A DNA stretch of 64,000 nucleotides from Pectobacterium versatile (GTDB lineage Bacteria; Pseudomonadota; Gammaproteobacteria; Enterobacterales; Enterobacteriaceae). The notes beneath the pieces are model-generated. The model searched no databases, was not told where the DNA came from, and worked only from the letters and a program-made list of their open reading frames with translations. Positions 40,822 through 50,969 of this stretch are shown here, piece by piece. Each line of letters opens with the position of its first letter. Position 1 is the stretch's first letter. The stretch lies in contig NZ_JAINZP010000014.1 of assembly GCF_020166435.1 (NCBI RefSeq), forward strand, positions 1-64,000. Direction: 5' to 3'. Both the position numbers and the translations under genes were made by a program.

Positions 40822-40966
40822 GCTAAACTCGAGTTTCCTCTCTTTCTTTTTTACTATTCGTTAAAAAAGCGTCGGTTTTTCTCGTTGTTCCAGCCATAAA
40901 TTTTTCTCGTATTTGTCATGCTAGGCAGCAAATTCCTATCCCGAAAGTCGTAACAGGAACGCCAAC

Positions 40967-42118
40967 GTGGCTGAAGATAGCGATCTGGAAAAAACAGAAG
41001 CCCCCACTCCCCAAAAGGAGGGAAAGGCACGCGAAGAAGGCCAGATCCCACGATCTCGAGAATTGACCTCTGTTCTGATGATGATTGCAGGGTTGGCTAT
41101 TTTGTGGATAGGAGGGGATGTTATGGCTGGCCGATTGGCCAGAATTGTCGCACAGTCACTAAATTTTGATTATGCGACGATTGGCGATGATACCCAGATG
41201 CTACGTCATGCAGGCTCATTACTGCGTCAGGCGGTGTCCGCGTTGATACCGATTATTATAGGGTCTGTGTTGGTGGCACTGTCTGCGCCGATGCTGCTGG
41301 GTGGTATATTATTTAGTACCAAATCATTAAAAGTTGACTTCAAAAAATTAGATCCTATTGCTGGACTGAAACGGTTATTTTCTTCCCAAGCGCTAGCTGA
41401 GCTTTTCAAGGCGATATTAAAATCAGTCATGGTTGGGATTATCAGTACTTTGTTCTTGATCCATAATTGGCCGAAAATATTGCATTTAATCTCTGAACCG
41501 CCGATTGCAGCGCTAGGTGATGCATTAGAATTGGCGGTGATGTGTGGTTTCCTTATCATTATGGGTCTTATCCCCATGGTTGCGTTTGATGTGTTCTGGC
41601 AAGTCTGGAGCCACATCAAAAAATTACGAATGACTAAGCAGGAAATTCGTGATGAGCACAAGCAGAATGAAGGTGATCCCCATGTCAAAGGGCGAATCCG
41701 TCAGCAGCAAAGAGCAATGGCCCAACGTAGAATGATGGCTGATGTTCCTAAGGCTGATGTGATAGTCACTAACCCTACGCACTATGCGGTGGCATTACGC
41801 TATGATGATAAAAAAATGAATGCACCGAAGGTGTTGGCTAAAGGGGCGGGGGACATCGCTTTGCGTATTCGTGAACTGGGGATAGAACACCGTGTTCCTA
41901 TTTTAGAAGCGCCACCGTTAGCACGAGCGCTATTTCGTCATTCAGAGGTCGGAGAGCACATTCCGGCTGCGCTGTATGCTGCCGTTGCAGAAGTCTTAGC
42001 TTGGGTTTATCAACTGAAACGCTGGAAGCGGGAAGGTGGATTAATTCCTAGAAAACCGAAACATCTACCAGTGCCAGATGCACTGGATTTTGCTAAAGAG
42101 AATACTACTGATGGCTAA
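40967..42118 (+). CDS. flhB: Flagellar export gate protein FlhB
   Basis: A 383-residue inner-membrane export-gate subunit starting with GTG (MAEDSDLEKTEAPTPQK). Four helices are followed by a cytoplasmic domain with the self-cleaving NPTH motif in VIVTNPTHYAVALRYD; cleavage switches export from hook to filament proteins. Length equals E. coli (382). The last eight bases overlap flhA. Confidence 0.96.
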   Translation: MAEDSDLEKTEAPTPQKEGKAREEGQIPRSRELTSVLMMIAGLAILWIGGDVMAGRLARIVAQSLNFDYATIGDDTQMLRHAGSLLRQAVSALIPIIIGSVLVALSAPMLLGGILFSTKSLKVDFKKLDPIAGLKRLFSSQALAELFKAILKSVMVGIISTLFLIHNWPKILHLISEPPIAALGDALELAVMCGFLIIMGLIPMVAFDVFWQVWSHIKKLRMTKQEIRDEHKQNEGDPHVKGRIRQQQRAMAQRRMMADVPKADVIVTNPTHYAVALRYDDKKMNAPKVLAKGAGDIALRIRELGIEHRVPILEAPPLARALFRHSEVGEHIPAALYAAVAEVLAWVYQLKRWKREGGLIPRKPKHLPVPDALDFAKENTTDG

Positions 42119-44195
42119 TTTGGCCGCTTTGCTTCGTTTGCCGAGTAATATGAAAGGTACCCAATGGCAAATTTTAGCCGGACCTATACTGATCCTGCTG
42201 ATACTTTCCATGATGGTATTGCCGCTGCCGCCATTCATTCTGGATCTGCTATTTACCTTTAACATTGCACTCTCAATCATGGTATTGCTGGTTGCTATGT
42301 TTACGCAACGGACGCTGGAGTTCGCTGCATTCCCTACGATTTTGCTGTTTTCTACGCTACTGCGCTTGTCACTCAACGTCGCATCTACCCGTATTATTTT
42401 GTTGGAGGGGCACACAGGGACTGCTGCTGCAGGGAAGGTCGTCGAAGCATTCGGGCACTTTCTGGTAGGTGGAAATTTCGCCATTGGTATTGTGGTCTTT
42501 ATCATTCTTGTTTTAATCAACTTCATGGTTATCACCAAAGGTGCCGGACGTATTGCTGAGGTTGGCGCCCGCTTTGTATTAGATGGTATGCCAGGTAAAC
42601 AGATGGCGATCGATGCCGATCTTAATGCTGGCATAATTGGTGAGGAAGAGGCGAAAAAGCGCCGTGCTGAGGTAACTCAGGAGTCAGATTTTTATGGCTC
42701 AATGGATGGTGCCAGTAAGTTCGTGCGTGGCGATGCTGTCGCTGGGCTGATTATCATGGTTATCAACATTGTTGGTGGATTGATTGTTGGTGTCGTGCAG
42801 CATGGAATGCCAGTAGGACAGGCGGCTGAAAGCTATACGCTACTTACTATCGGTGATGGTTTGGTTGCCCAGATTCCTGCTTTGATTATTTCTACTGCTG
42901 CGGGTGTCATTGTTACTCGTGTGAGTACCGATCAGGATGTCGGCCAGCAGATGGTCACCCAGCTATTTAATAACCCGCGAGTTATGGTGCTGAGTGCGGC
43001 GGTGATTGGGCTTATTGGACTGGTTCCTGGAATGCCTAATTTTGTCTTTCTGTTATTCACCGCATCTTTGTTGGGGCTTGCCTGGTGGATGCGTGGGGAA
43101 CAAACAAAAGAGCCCGCGATACAACCTATGCCGGCCTCAATGGAGAAGCACCAGATTGTTGAAGCAAGTTGGTCTGATGTACAGCTTGAAGATCCGTTGG
43201 GTATGGAAGTGGGCTATCGATTGATCCCAATGGTTGACACGCAGCAAGATGGCGAACTGCTAGGCAGAATTCGTAGTATCAGGAAGAAGTTTGCTCAAGA
43301 AATGGGGTACTTACCGCCAGTGGTTCATATCCGGGATAATCTGGAACTTCAGCCTGCCAGTTATCGCATATTGATGAAAGGTGTCGAGGTGGGTAGCGGT
43401 GAAGCCCATCCTGGTCGCTGGATGGCGATCAATCCGGGTAATGCGGTTGGTTCTTTGTCTGGAGACATCACGCAAGATCCTGCGTTTGGGCTGCCGGCAG
43501 TCTGGATTGATAATGCTCTGAAAGATCAAGCTCAGGCTCAGGGATTTACGGTTGTAGAAGCAAGCACAGTGGTTGCAACACACTTGAACCACTTAATTGC
43601 ATTACATGCCAGTGAACTGTTTGGACGACAAGAAGCTCAGCAATTGATGGACCGTGTTGCCCAGGAAATGCCAAAACTGACAGAAGATTTCATTCCTGGT
43701 GTAGTAACACTGACTACCTTGCACAAGGTCTTGCAAAATCTGCTCAGTGAGAGGGTTTCAATTAGGGATATGCGTACCATCATGGAGACATTGGCCGAAC
43801 ATGCGCCGGTGCAGCCAGACCCTTATGAGCTTACCACAGTGGTTCGGGTTGCTCTGGGGCGGGCTATCACTCAGCAGTGGTTCCCAGGGGACAGCGAACT
43901 TCAGGTTATCGGACTAGAAGGGTCCTTGGAACGCCTTCTGCTACAGGCTCTTCAAGGAGGAGGTGGTCTCGAACCGGGGCTTGCCGATCGTCTGCTTGAA
44001 CAGGCGAAACAAGCGCTACAGCGGCAGGAAATGTTGGGTGCTCCGCCTGTTCTGCTTGTGAACCATGCTTTACGCGCTTTGCTCGCCCGATTCTTGCATC
44101 GTAGTCTGCCAAACATGGCTGTACTTTCTAATTTGGAAATTAGCGATCATCGCCAGATCCGTATGACATCGGTTATAGGGGAAGCTCAGAAGTGA
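42111..44195 (+). CDS. flhA: Flagellar export gate protein FlhA
   Basis: A 694-residue protein forming the export-gate ring. The N-terminal half has about eight helices (LAGPILILLILSMMVLPLP; FHIPEP-type region around GAGRIAEVGARFVLDGMPGKQMAIDADLNAG). The C-terminal half is the cytoplasmic nonamer domain that docks chaperone complexes. I use the ATG at 42111 because the product then starts MANLAALLRLPSN like E. coli; the frame extends 11 codons upstream inside flhB. Confidence 0.97.
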   Translation: MANLAALLRLPSNMKGTQWQILAGPILILLILSMMVLPLPPFILDLLFTFNIALSIMVLLVAMFTQRTLEFAAFPTILLFSTLLRLSLNVASTRIILLEGHTGTAAAGKVVEAFGHFLVGGNFAIGIVVFIILVLINFMVITKGAGRIAEVGARFVLDGMPGKQMAIDADLNAGIIGEEEAKKRRAEVTQESDFYGSMDGASKFVRGDAVAGLIIMVINIVGGLIVGVVQHGMPVGQAAESYTLLTIGDGLVAQIPALIISTAAGVIVTRVSTDQDVGQQMVTQLFNNPRVMVLSAAVIGLIGLVPGMPNFVFLLFTASLLGLAWWMRGEQTKEPAIQPMPASMEKHQIVEASWSDVQLEDPLGMEVGYRLIPMVDTQQDGELLGRIRSIRKKFAQEMGYLPPVVHIRDNLELQPASYRILMKGVEVGSGEAHPGRWMAINPGNAVGSLSGDITQDPAFGLPAVWIDNALKDQAQAQGFTVVEASTVVATHLNHLIALHASELFGRQEAQQLMDRVAQEMPKLTEDFIPGVVTLTTLHKVLQNLLSERVSIRDMRTIMETLAEHAPVQPDPYELTTVVRVALGRAITQQWFPGDSELQVIGLEGSLERLLLQALQGGGGLEPGLADRLLEQAKQALQRQEMLGAPPVLLVNHALRALLARFLHRSLPNMAVLSNLEISDHRQIRMTSVIGEAQK

Positions 44196-44611
44196 GGAAG
44201 GTGATACGTTCTCTGGTAGTAACAGCGTTGGCACTTCCGTGTTGCGCCATAGCGACACCAGGTAGTTGGAACGGAAGTCTGCCAGGAATAAAACTTGATC
44301 ATCGTGGCGAAATGGTTACGACGTCAGCTTTTGCTCCTAACATCGCTGTTAATCCAGATGAAACGATTACGATAATCTATTGGCGGCATGTTATTGATTC
44401 GGCGATACCTATGGGGCTTGTTGTGAAGCTGTGTTCACAATCGCCTCAGCGCTGTGTTGATTTAGACGGAAGTGGTGACGGGCAAACTCGAGCATTTGAC
44501 GGATTAGCGGCGAATAATGAGTTTCGTTTTGTATACTATATTGAAGGGAATGGGCGTATTAATCATACGTTCAGCGTGCGTACGATCGATATTGCGGTAA
44601 ACTACAAGTAG
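44192..44611 (+). CDS. flhE: Flagellar protein FlhE
   Basis: A 139-residue exported protein with a Sec signal peptide (cut near AIATPG) and two cysteines (LCSQSPQRC) likely to form a disulphide. FlhE is a periplasmic protein found only in enterobacterial flagellar loci, where it limits proton leakage through the export gate. It starts with GTG, overlaps flhA by four bases and ends flhBAE. Confidence 0.9.
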   Translation: MRKVIRSLVVTALALPCCAIATPGSWNGSLPGIKLDHRGEMVTTSAFAPNIAVNPDETITIIYWRHVIDSAIPMGLVVKLCSQSPQRCVDLDGSGDGQTRAFDGLAANNEFRFVYYIEGNGRINHTFSVRTIDIAVNYK

Positions 44612-44655
44612 TTTTTAAACGGCTATTTAAAATAATTCGTTTTTTGAATGATGAA

Positions 44656-44681
44656 AAGTCTCTGCTAGGATGCAGAGACTT
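44656..44681. terminator. Bidirectional terminator between flhE and flgN
   Basis: AAGTCTCTGC paired with GCAGAGACTT around a six-base loop. It abuts the flgN stop and lies 45 bases after flhE, serving the two converging operons. Confidence 0.65.
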
Positions 44682-45119
44682 CTAGAACGTAATTTTTCTA
44701 CCGCCAACGGTCACACCTTTCGACTGGCCATCAGGACCATACAGCCCCTGACCATGACGAGGCTTCAATATATTGATGGCTTCGTTCGTATACGCAATAT
44801 GCCGGCTAAGCAGAAGACCATTATGCTTATTCTGATCATTCAAACGTCTGGTTAACTCTTGCACTTGCTGCCAGTAAGCAGACAGTTGCTCGATACCGTC
44901 ATAGGGCGCCTGCAACTTAAGAGTGTATTCAGCTTCATGACGTCGAGTTTCTAAATGCTTCATCGTCGCCAGTAAAGACGTTTTATTATCCGTCACCTGT
45001 TGCAGGGCAACGCTATTAATGTGACCAGCGCAAAGCAGCGTTTGCTCTTCAGACATAACAGCATCGAGCTCGTGCAAATTACTCAGCAGTTGATTCAGAA
45101 TCGATTGCAGATTTTCCAT
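44682..45119 (-). CDS. flgN: Flagellar chaperone FlgN
   Basis: A 145-residue helical chaperone for the hook-filament junction proteins FlgK and FlgL (both in this window). It starts MENLQSILNQLLSNLHELDAV; a C-terminal GPDGQSKGVTVGGRKI segment follows. It is downstream of flgM after five bases, the standard flgMN pair. Confidence 0.93.
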   Translation of the reverse strand: MENLQSILNQLLSNLHELDAVMSEEQTLLCAGHINSVALQQVTDNKTSLLATMKHLETRRHEAEYTLKLQAPYDGIEQLSAYWQQVQELTRRLNDQNKHNGLLLSRHIAYTNEAINILKPRHGQGLYGPDGQSKGVTVGGRKITF

Positions 45120-45124
45120 AAATA

Positions 45125-45421
45125 TTAATTACCAGCTAAAAAATCCTGCGTTTCTTTAAGTAACGCATCCGCGATTTTTCCAGCATCAATTTTAAGTGAG
45201 CCATCACGAATCGCCTGCTTCAAGGTTTCTACGCGGTTCATGTCTATGTCTTGCGTACCCGGTTGCATCAATTTTGCTTGCGCATCGCTCAGTTTTACCT
45301 GTGTTGCGCTGACCTCAGACTGAACTTCAGTCTGTGTGCGTTTGCTTTTAGCGACATCGCCAGATTCACGTTGCTGAACTTGACTGACCGGCTTCAGTGA
45401 CTGTGTGCGATCAATACTCAT
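45125..45421 (-). CDS. flgM: Anti-sigma-28 factor FlgM
   Basis: A 98-residue protein that holds FliA inactive until it is exported through the finished hook. The N-terminus [16 protein letters not shown] is the disordered export signal. The C-terminal half ([31 protein letters not shown]) is the sigma-binding part. A sigma-28 promoter lies upstream. Confidence 0.94.
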   Translation of the reverse strand: MSIDRTQSLKPVSQVQQRESGDVAKSKRTQTEVQSEVSATQVKLSDAQAKLMQPGTQDIDMNRVETLKQAIRDGSLKIDAGKIADALLKETQDFLAGN

Positions 45422-45530
45422 AATACATCCCTCTCATTTGAGGATAAATAGTTAATCATCAATGCGTTACATAATGTTCATCACATTGGTGTTCAATTTT
45501 AAAACGTCGTCAGTAATGACTCTGTAGCTA

Positions 45531-45557
45531 TCATCGGCAAACATGAGCAAATCTTTA
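45531..45557 (-). promoter_or_regulatory. Sigma-28 (FliA) promoter of flgMN
   Basis: On the minus strand TAAA, 15 bases, GCCGATGA; seven of eight -10 positions and the spacing match the FliA consensus. It lies partly in the end of flgA, 110 bases before flgM. Confidence 0.8.
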
Positions 45558-45562
45558 ATTAA

Positions 45563-46231
45563 TTACTGTGAGATCAGAATAATCCCATCTTCGCTTGTGA
45601 TTCCGCTGATTATTTGTCCATTTGCCGTTCTGACTCTGACTGCTTGTCCGGCTGCTGCGTTGTTCATGGCTTTTCCTTCGCCATTAATCGTGAAGCCTTC
45701 CCCTTGTGCGATAATTTGCACCGACTGACCCGCCTTTACGACCCAGGCTCGTCTGATCATGGACGCGGTAATAACCTGTCCGGGGGTTAGATCGCGCAAA
45801 AGGACTGCACCTTGTGCACCTTGTAACGTCAGTATAGGGCGCAGCGGTAATAAATCGAGTCTGCCTTTTGTCAAACGAATATCTTTTTCCGTCAGCGTTG
45901 TCCCGCGATTGATAGGCCGCGAACTGATGACATAATTCCCTGTTACCTGAACTTCGGTTTGAATGAAGCGACGCTGTTGCCCGCAACGTACGGACAGACT
46001 CACATTACCCCACATTTTCGTATTTCCAGGCAGCGTGATTTGCGGCGCTTCGCACTGTGGCCATTGCGATTCTGGCGATTTTACCACAACGTTTACGGTA
46101 TTCGTGCTTCCCTGAAAGCGTGAGACAAAAAATTGATTGATTTGTGCGGGAAGGTCGTTCGCATTGACAGGGGCACAAAAGGTGAAAAAACAGGACGTCG
46201 CCAGATAGAGATAATAATGTATTGTTTTCAT
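45563..46231 (-). CDS. flgA: Flagellar P-ring chaperone FlgA
   Basis: A 222-residue periplasmic protein with a signal peptide (cut near APVNAN) and a C-terminal SAF-like domain (RPINRGTTLTEKDIRL; DLTPGQVITASMIRR; AGQSVQIIAQGEGF). It helps FlgI assemble the P ring. It is divergent from flgB with 165 bases between. Confidence 0.95.
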   Translation of the reverse strand: MKTIHYYLYLATSCFFTFCAPVNANDLPAQINQFFVSRFQGSTNTVNVVVKSPESQWPQCEAPQITLPGNTKMWGNVSLSVRCGQQRRFIQTEVQVTGNYVISSRPINRGTTLTEKDIRLTKGRLDLLPLRPILTLQGAQGAVLLRDLTPGQVITASMIRRAWVVKAGQSVQIIAQGEGFTINGEGKAMNNAAAGQAVRVRTANGQIISGITSEDGIILISQ

Positions 46232-46296
46232 TCCTGTTCGGCTCTCCTGATCCTGATTATATCGGGCATTAAGTGTAACGATGTCAGCGTGAGGTT

Positions 46297-46341
46297 AAGG
46301 CAATAAATAGCGCTGCATTTGGTGTCTATTCGTTCGATGGC
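46297..46341. promoter_or_regulatory. FlhDC-binding box between flgA and flgB
   Basis: AAGGCAATAAATAGCG on the left and CTATTCGTTCGATGGC on the right, about 12 bases apart. They follow the FlhDC inverted-repeat consensus (left arm near AATGGCAGAAATAGCG). It is placed to activate both flgA(MN) and flgBCDEFGHIJ as class 2 operons. Confidence 0.65.
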
Positions 46342-46396
46342 ATAGCCACCATGAGAATTATCCTACTCACTCCAAATTCTAACTTGCGGAGGGAGC

Positions 46397-46813
46397 ATGC
46401 TTGATAAATTAGACGCCTCGTTGCGGTTTCAGCAGGAAGCGCTGAACTTGCGTGCCCAGCGGCAGGAAATCCTGGCCGCGAATATTGCCAATGCGGATAC
46501 GCCAGGCTATCAGGCCAGGGATATCGATTTTGCCAGCCAGCTCAGTAAAACCATGGAGCAAGGGCGAGTGAACGGTACAGGTATCGCGCTGAAAACAACA
46601 TCTGTACGGCATATACCGGCACAGAATTTTCAGCCGCCAGAGCTTGACTTGTTATACCGCGTACCCGATCAACCTGCATTGGATGGCAATACGGTCGATA
46701 TGGACCGTGAACGCACTAATTTTGCCGATAATAGCCTGAAATATCAAACCAGCCTGACCGTTCTGGGCGGACAGATTAAAGGTATGATGTCGGTCTTGCA
46801 GTCAGGTTCGTGA
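46397..46813 (+). CDS. flgB: Flagellar proximal rod protein FlgB
   Basis: A 138-residue rod subunit, the first gene of the long flg operon. GGAGGG precedes the ATG. The N-terminal flagellar rod motif [22 protein letters not shown] and the C-terminal helix [15 protein letters not shown] are typical. Confidence 0.97.
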   Translation: MLDKLDASLRFQQEALNLRAQRQEILAANIANADTPGYQARDIDFASQLSKTMEQGRVNGTGIALKTTSVRHIPAQNFQPPELDLLYRVPDQPALDGNTVDMDRERTNFADNSLKYQTSLTVLGGQIKGMMSVLQSGS

Positions 46814-46841
46814 TCGTAGCGTGATGAGAAGGTAAAGATTC

Positions 46842-47246
46842 ATGTCGTTATTAAATATATTCGAAATTTCAGGTTCAGCGCTTGCTGCGCAATCTCAGCG
46901 TCTGAATGTGAGCGCCAGTAACCTGGCTAACGCAGACAGCGTGACGGGCCCTGATGGCGAACCTTATCGCGCCAAACAGGTTGTATTCGAAGTGAATGCG
47001 GCACCTGGGCAGTCGACTGGCGGTGTGCGCGTTGCCAGCGTTATCGAAGATCCATCGCCTGCTCGTTTGGTTTATGAGCCAGGCAATCCGCTGGCTGATG
47101 GGCAAGGGTACGTTCGCATGCCTAATGTTGATCCAGTAGCAGAAATGGTGAATACCATTTCTGCCTCACGCAGCTATCAGGCAAACGTCGAAGTCTTGAA
47201 TACGACAAAATCGATGATGCTAAAGACGTTAACGATCGGGCAATAA
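46842..47246 (+). CDS. flgC: Flagellar proximal rod protein FlgC
   Basis: A 134-residue rod subunit with the N-terminal motif [20 protein letters not shown] and a C-terminal [18 protein letters not shown] helix, as in E. coli (134 residues). Confidence 0.97.
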   Translation: MSLLNIFEISGSALAAQSQRLNVSASNLANADSVTGPDGEPYRAKQVVFEVNAAPGQSTGGVRVASVIEDPSPARLVYEPGNPLADGQGYVRMPNVDPVAEMVNTISASRSYQANVEVLNTTKSMMLKTLTIGQ

Positions 47247-47261
47247 CCGGGAGACGAATAA

Positions 47262-47930
47262 ATGTCTGTAACAATTAATGATACTTCATCTGCGGCCAAA
47301 ACACAGAGTTCGTCGACGACGGTAGAGAAAAATAGTAGCGCCGACCTACAGAACCAGTTTCTGACACTTCTGGTTGCGCAGTTGAAGAATCAGGATCCGA
47401 CGAATCCGATGAGTAATGATCAGTTGGTAAGCCAGCTTGCTCAGCTTAATACGGTTAGCGGTATTGAGAAGTTGAATACCACATTGGGTTCTATCTCCGG
47501 TCAGATCAATAACAACCAGTCTTTGCAAGCCACAACGCTGATTGGTCACAGTGTCATGATCCCTGGAAAAGACATTCTGGTTGGTAAAGAAACCAGTACA
47601 CCTTTTGGTGTGGAATTGGAAAAAGCAGCGGAAGTTGTCACTGTCACGATTAGTGATGCGACAGGTAAAGCAGTTCGTACGATTGAACTGGGGACGCTTT
47701 CTTCTGGTGTTCACTCTTTCAACTGGGATAGCAAACTTTCGGATGGCACGGTTGCGCCTGATGGGGCTTATACCTTTACTGTTGCTGCCAGCACGGGTGG
47801 CGCGCAGCAGGTTGTTCAGCCATTGCATTATGCCGTTGTGAATGCCGTTACCCGCAGTGATAGTGGCGCGTTACTGGATTTAGGGTTGCGCGGCAAAGCC
47901 ACCTTGGACGATGTCCGGCAGATTCTGTAA
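47262..47930 (+). CDS. flgD: Hook-capping protein FlgD
   Basis: A 222-residue scaffold that caps the growing hook. It has an N-terminal export segment and QFLTLLVAQLKNQDPTNPMSNDQLVSQLAQL, then Tudor-like and FnIII-like domains (GVHSFNWDSKLSDGTVAPDGAYTF). It is removed when hook assembly ends. Confidence 0.96.
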   Translation: MSVTINDTSSAAKTQSSSTTVEKNSSADLQNQFLTLLVAQLKNQDPTNPMSNDQLVSQLAQLNTVSGIEKLNTTLGSISGQINNNQSLQATTLIGHSVMIPGKDILVGKETSTPFGVELEKAAEVVTVTISDATGKAVRTIELGTLSSGVHSFNWDSKLSDGTVAPDGAYTFTVAASTGGAQQVVQPLHYAVVNAVTRSDSGALLDLGLRGKATLDDVRQIL

Positions 47931-48004
47931 CGGTGTAAATTTCATGTTATTCCAGTGAAATTCACTATCTGGAATATGACTTAATCAATTCTCTGGAGAG
48001 CGAC

Positions 48005-49207
48005 ATGGGTTTTTCTCAGGCGGTCAGTGGTTTAAACGCGGCATCTAATAACCTGGATGTTATCGGTAATAACATCGCTAACTCAGCGACAGTGGGTTTT
48101 AAATCCGGGACCGTCACATTCGCTGATATGTTTGCGGGTTCTAAAGTTGGTATGGGTGTGAAGGTTGCTTCGGTATTGCAGGATTTTGGTAACGGTACTG
48201 TGACTTCGTCCTCACGAGACCTGGATATTGCAATTAGCGGCGGTGGTTTTTACCGTCTGCAAGACACCAATGGTTCGACTTATTACAGCCGCAACGGCCA
48301 GTTTATGCTTAACGGACGTAATATCGTCAACGCACAAGGTATGCAACTGACGGGTTACCCAGTCGCTGGTACGCCGCCAACGGTTCAAACAGGTGCCGAT
48401 CCAGTACCGCTGACTGTTCCTGACGGAGACATGCTGTCTAGAGCAACCACTGCTGCGACCCTGAAAGCGAATCTGAAATCTTCTGATGCTGTCCCAACAA
48501 GCTCTTGGACCACAACGCCTGGTGCAGAAGGCACCTATAACAGCAAGACTGCGCTGACGACCTATGATAGCCAGGGTAACGTGCATAATTTTACCCTGTA
48601 TTTTGTTAAAACGGCCGACAACACATGGCAGACGTATGCCAAAGATGACTCAAGGAGTCCTGCCTTATATCAACCCGCTGGGTCGCTGAATTTTGCTGCG
48701 AATGGCGCTTTAACGGGGCATACGCCTTTTAATATCCAGATTGTTGGCACAAATGGGGCTGCAACGAACAATTTTGCTCTCGATTTGACTGGCAGCGTGC
48801 AGCAAAATACCGAATATAGCTATAAGAGCCCAACTCAGAACGGTTTCGCTCCAGGCTCGCTGACCGGTTTTGCTATCAATGACGATGGCACGATCGAAGG
48901 CAGCTACAGTAACGGTCAGAAACAAGCGCTGGGGCAGATCCTGTTGGCTAGCTTTGCTAACCCAGAAGGCTTATCGCCTGAAGGGGATAACGCCTGGTCT
49001 GAAACGGCGAGTTCTGGTCAGGCAGTAGTTGGGCTGGCAGGTACTGGAAGTCTGGGTAAACTGATCGGCAAATCTACCGAAAGTTCAAACGTTGACCTGA
49101 GTAAAGAACTGGTCAACATGATTGTTGCGCAGCGTAATTACCAGTCAAATGCGCAAACTATCAAAACGCAGGATTCCATTCTGCAAACGCTGGTTAGCCT
49201 GCGTTAA
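48005..49207 (+). CDS. flgE: Flagellar hook protein FlgE
   Basis: A 400-residue hook subunit with the N-terminal motif AASNNLDVIGNNIANSATVGFKSG, a variable Ser/Thr/Gly-rich middle, and the C-terminal ELVNMIVAQRNYQSNAQTIKTQDSIL. Length is close to E. coli (402). Confidence 0.97.
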   Translation: MGFSQAVSGLNAASNNLDVIGNNIANSATVGFKSGTVTFADMFAGSKVGMGVKVASVLQDFGNGTVTSSSRDLDIAISGGGFYRLQDTNGSTYYSRNGQFMLNGRNIVNAQGMQLTGYPVAGTPPTVQTGADPVPLTVPDGDMLSRATTAATLKANLKSSDAVPTSSWTTTPGAEGTYNSKTALTTYDSQGNVHNFTLYFVKTADNTWQTYAKDDSRSPALYQPAGSLNFAANGALTGHTPFNIQIVGTNGAATNNFALDLTGSVQQNTEYSYKSPTQNGFAPGSLTGFAINDDGTIEGSYSNGQKQALGQILLASFANPEGLSPEGDNAWSETASSGQAVVGLAGTGSLGKLIGKSTESSNVDLSKELVNMIVAQRNYQSNAQTIKTQDSILQTLVSLR

Positions 49208-49228
49208 TTATCCTAACGGGGACATTGC

Positions 49229-49984
49229 ATGGATCACGCGATTTATACGGCAATGGGTGGCGCGAGCCAGTCATTGGAAAAGCAGGCAATTACTGCGAAC
49301 AACTTGGCTAACGCCTCAACGCCGGGTTTCCGGGCACAGCTTTCTGCACTGCGTGCTGTACCGATAAATGGGTTGACACTGCCCACCCGAACGCTGGTTG
49401 TCGCTTCAACGCCTGGCGCTGATATGACTGAAGGCGTGATGAATTATACTGGCCGTGCAATGGATGTCGCTTTACCGAAAGAGAGTTGGCTGGCAGTGCA
49501 AACGGCTAACGGCGGTGAGGCGTACACCCGCAATGGTAATATGGAGATCAACGCTGATGGGCAGTTGACTATCCAGGGGCGTGTAGTTATGGGGGATGGC
49601 GGACCGATTGACATTCCTCCGCAGGCCCAGATCAGCATTTCTCCTGATGGAACGATTTCTGCTCTTAATGCTGGGGATCCGCCAAATACGATCGCCCAGT
49701 TGGGGCGTTTGAAGCTCGTCAAGGCTACCGGACAAGAAGTTGAGCGGTCTGATGACGGATTGTTTCGCTTGACGCAGCAGGCTCAGCAACAACGTGGTAA
49801 TGTTCTGCAAAACGATCCTACCGTGCGTATTATGCCGGGTGTGATCGAGGGCAGTAACGTGAACACGGTCGATACGATGGTCGATATGATTGCCAATGCT
49901 CGTCGCTTTGAAATGCAGATGAAAATCATTAGCAGCGTCGACGATAATGCACAACGCGCTAATCAGATATTAGCAATGGGTTAA
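49229..49984 (+). CDS. flgF: Flagellar rod protein FlgF
   Basis: A 251-residue proximal rod subunit. MDHAIYTAMGGASQSLEKQ at the start, the rod motif ITANNLANASTPGFRAQL, and TVDTMVDMIANARRFEMQMK at the C-terminus. Confidence 0.97.
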   Translation: MDHAIYTAMGGASQSLEKQAITANNLANASTPGFRAQLSALRAVPINGLTLPTRTLVVASTPGADMTEGVMNYTGRAMDVALPKESWLAVQTANGGEAYTRNGNMEINADGQLTIQGRVVMGDGGPIDIPPQAQISISPDGTISALNAGDPPNTIAQLGRLKLVKATGQEVERSDDGLFRLTQQAQQQRGNVLQNDPTVRIMPGVIEGSNVNTVDTMVDMIANARRFEMQMKIISSVDDNAQRANQILAMG

Positions 49985-50011
49985 GCGCCGAGTGCGCACA
50001 GGAGTGAATAA

Positions 50012-50794
50012 ATGATCCGTTCTTTGTGGATTGCAAAAACCGGTTTGAATGCTCAGCAAACCAATATGGACGTTATTTCCAATAACTTGGCAAACGTCAG
50101 CACCAATGGTTTCAAGCGTCAGCGTGCGGTATTTGAAGACTTGATGTATCAAACAGTTCGTCAGCCTGGTGCTCAATCTTCAGAGCAAACCATGTTACCG
50201 TCCGGTTTGCAGTTAGGTACCGGTGTTCGTCCAGTATCAACAGAGCGTATTCATACTCAAGGGACGTTTTCCGAGACTGGTAATTCGAAAGATGTCGCGA
50301 TTAAAGGCCAAGGGTTCTTTCAGGTGCAGTTGCCTGATGGTACAACAGCTTACACGCGTGACGGCGCATTCCAGCTTGACGGTAACGGCCAGTTAGTAAC
50401 ATCCAGTGGTTATCAGGTGCAGCCAGCCATTACCGTCCCAGCGAATGCGACGGAACTGAATATCGGCCGTGACGGTATTGTCAGCGTTAAAGTACAGGGG
50501 CAGGCGGCAACAAACCAGATTGGCCAGTTGACACTGACGACCTTTATTAATGATAGCGGCCTTGAGAGTATGGGCGAAAACCTGTATCTGGAAACCGCGA
50601 GCTCTGGCGCGCCGAATGAAACGAATCCAGGTTTGAATGGTGCGGGTCTGCTATATCAGAAATATGTCGAAACCTCCAACGTCAACGTGGCTGAAGAATT
50701 GGTATCGATGATTCAGACTCAGCGTGCCTATGAAATCAACAGCAAAGCAATTTCTTCTTCTGACCAAATGTTGCAGAAATTGACCCAGCTGTAA
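50012..50794 (+). CDS. flgG: Flagellar distal rod protein FlgG
   Basis: A 260-residue distal rod subunit, highly conserved ([57 protein letters not shown]). Same length as in E. coli. Confidence 0.98.
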   Translation: MIRSLWIAKTGLNAQQTNMDVISNNLANVSTNGFKRQRAVFEDLMYQTVRQPGAQSSEQTMLPSGLQLGTGVRPVSTERIHTQGTFSETGNSKDVAIKGQGFFQVQLPDGTTAYTRDGAFQLDGNGQLVTSSGYQVQPAITVPANATELNIGRDGIVSVKVQGQAATNQIGQLTLTTFINDSGLESMGENLYLETASSGAPNETNPGLNGAGLLYQKYVETSNVNVAEELVSMIQTQRAYEINSKAISSSDQMLQKLTQL

Positions 50795-50969
50795 TGGGTA
50801 ACCTGCTAATTTCAGGAACGAGAGCCGGTGCTCTGGTGGCTTGATGTTGGCAATATAGACAGTGTTTAACGGGGTAATGATGGCCATAGGCACCAGATGA
50901 GTGGCGCAAATATGGTTTTGATTTACCCCGTGAATATGTGAAATAGATTAATTTAAGGCGATATCCGCA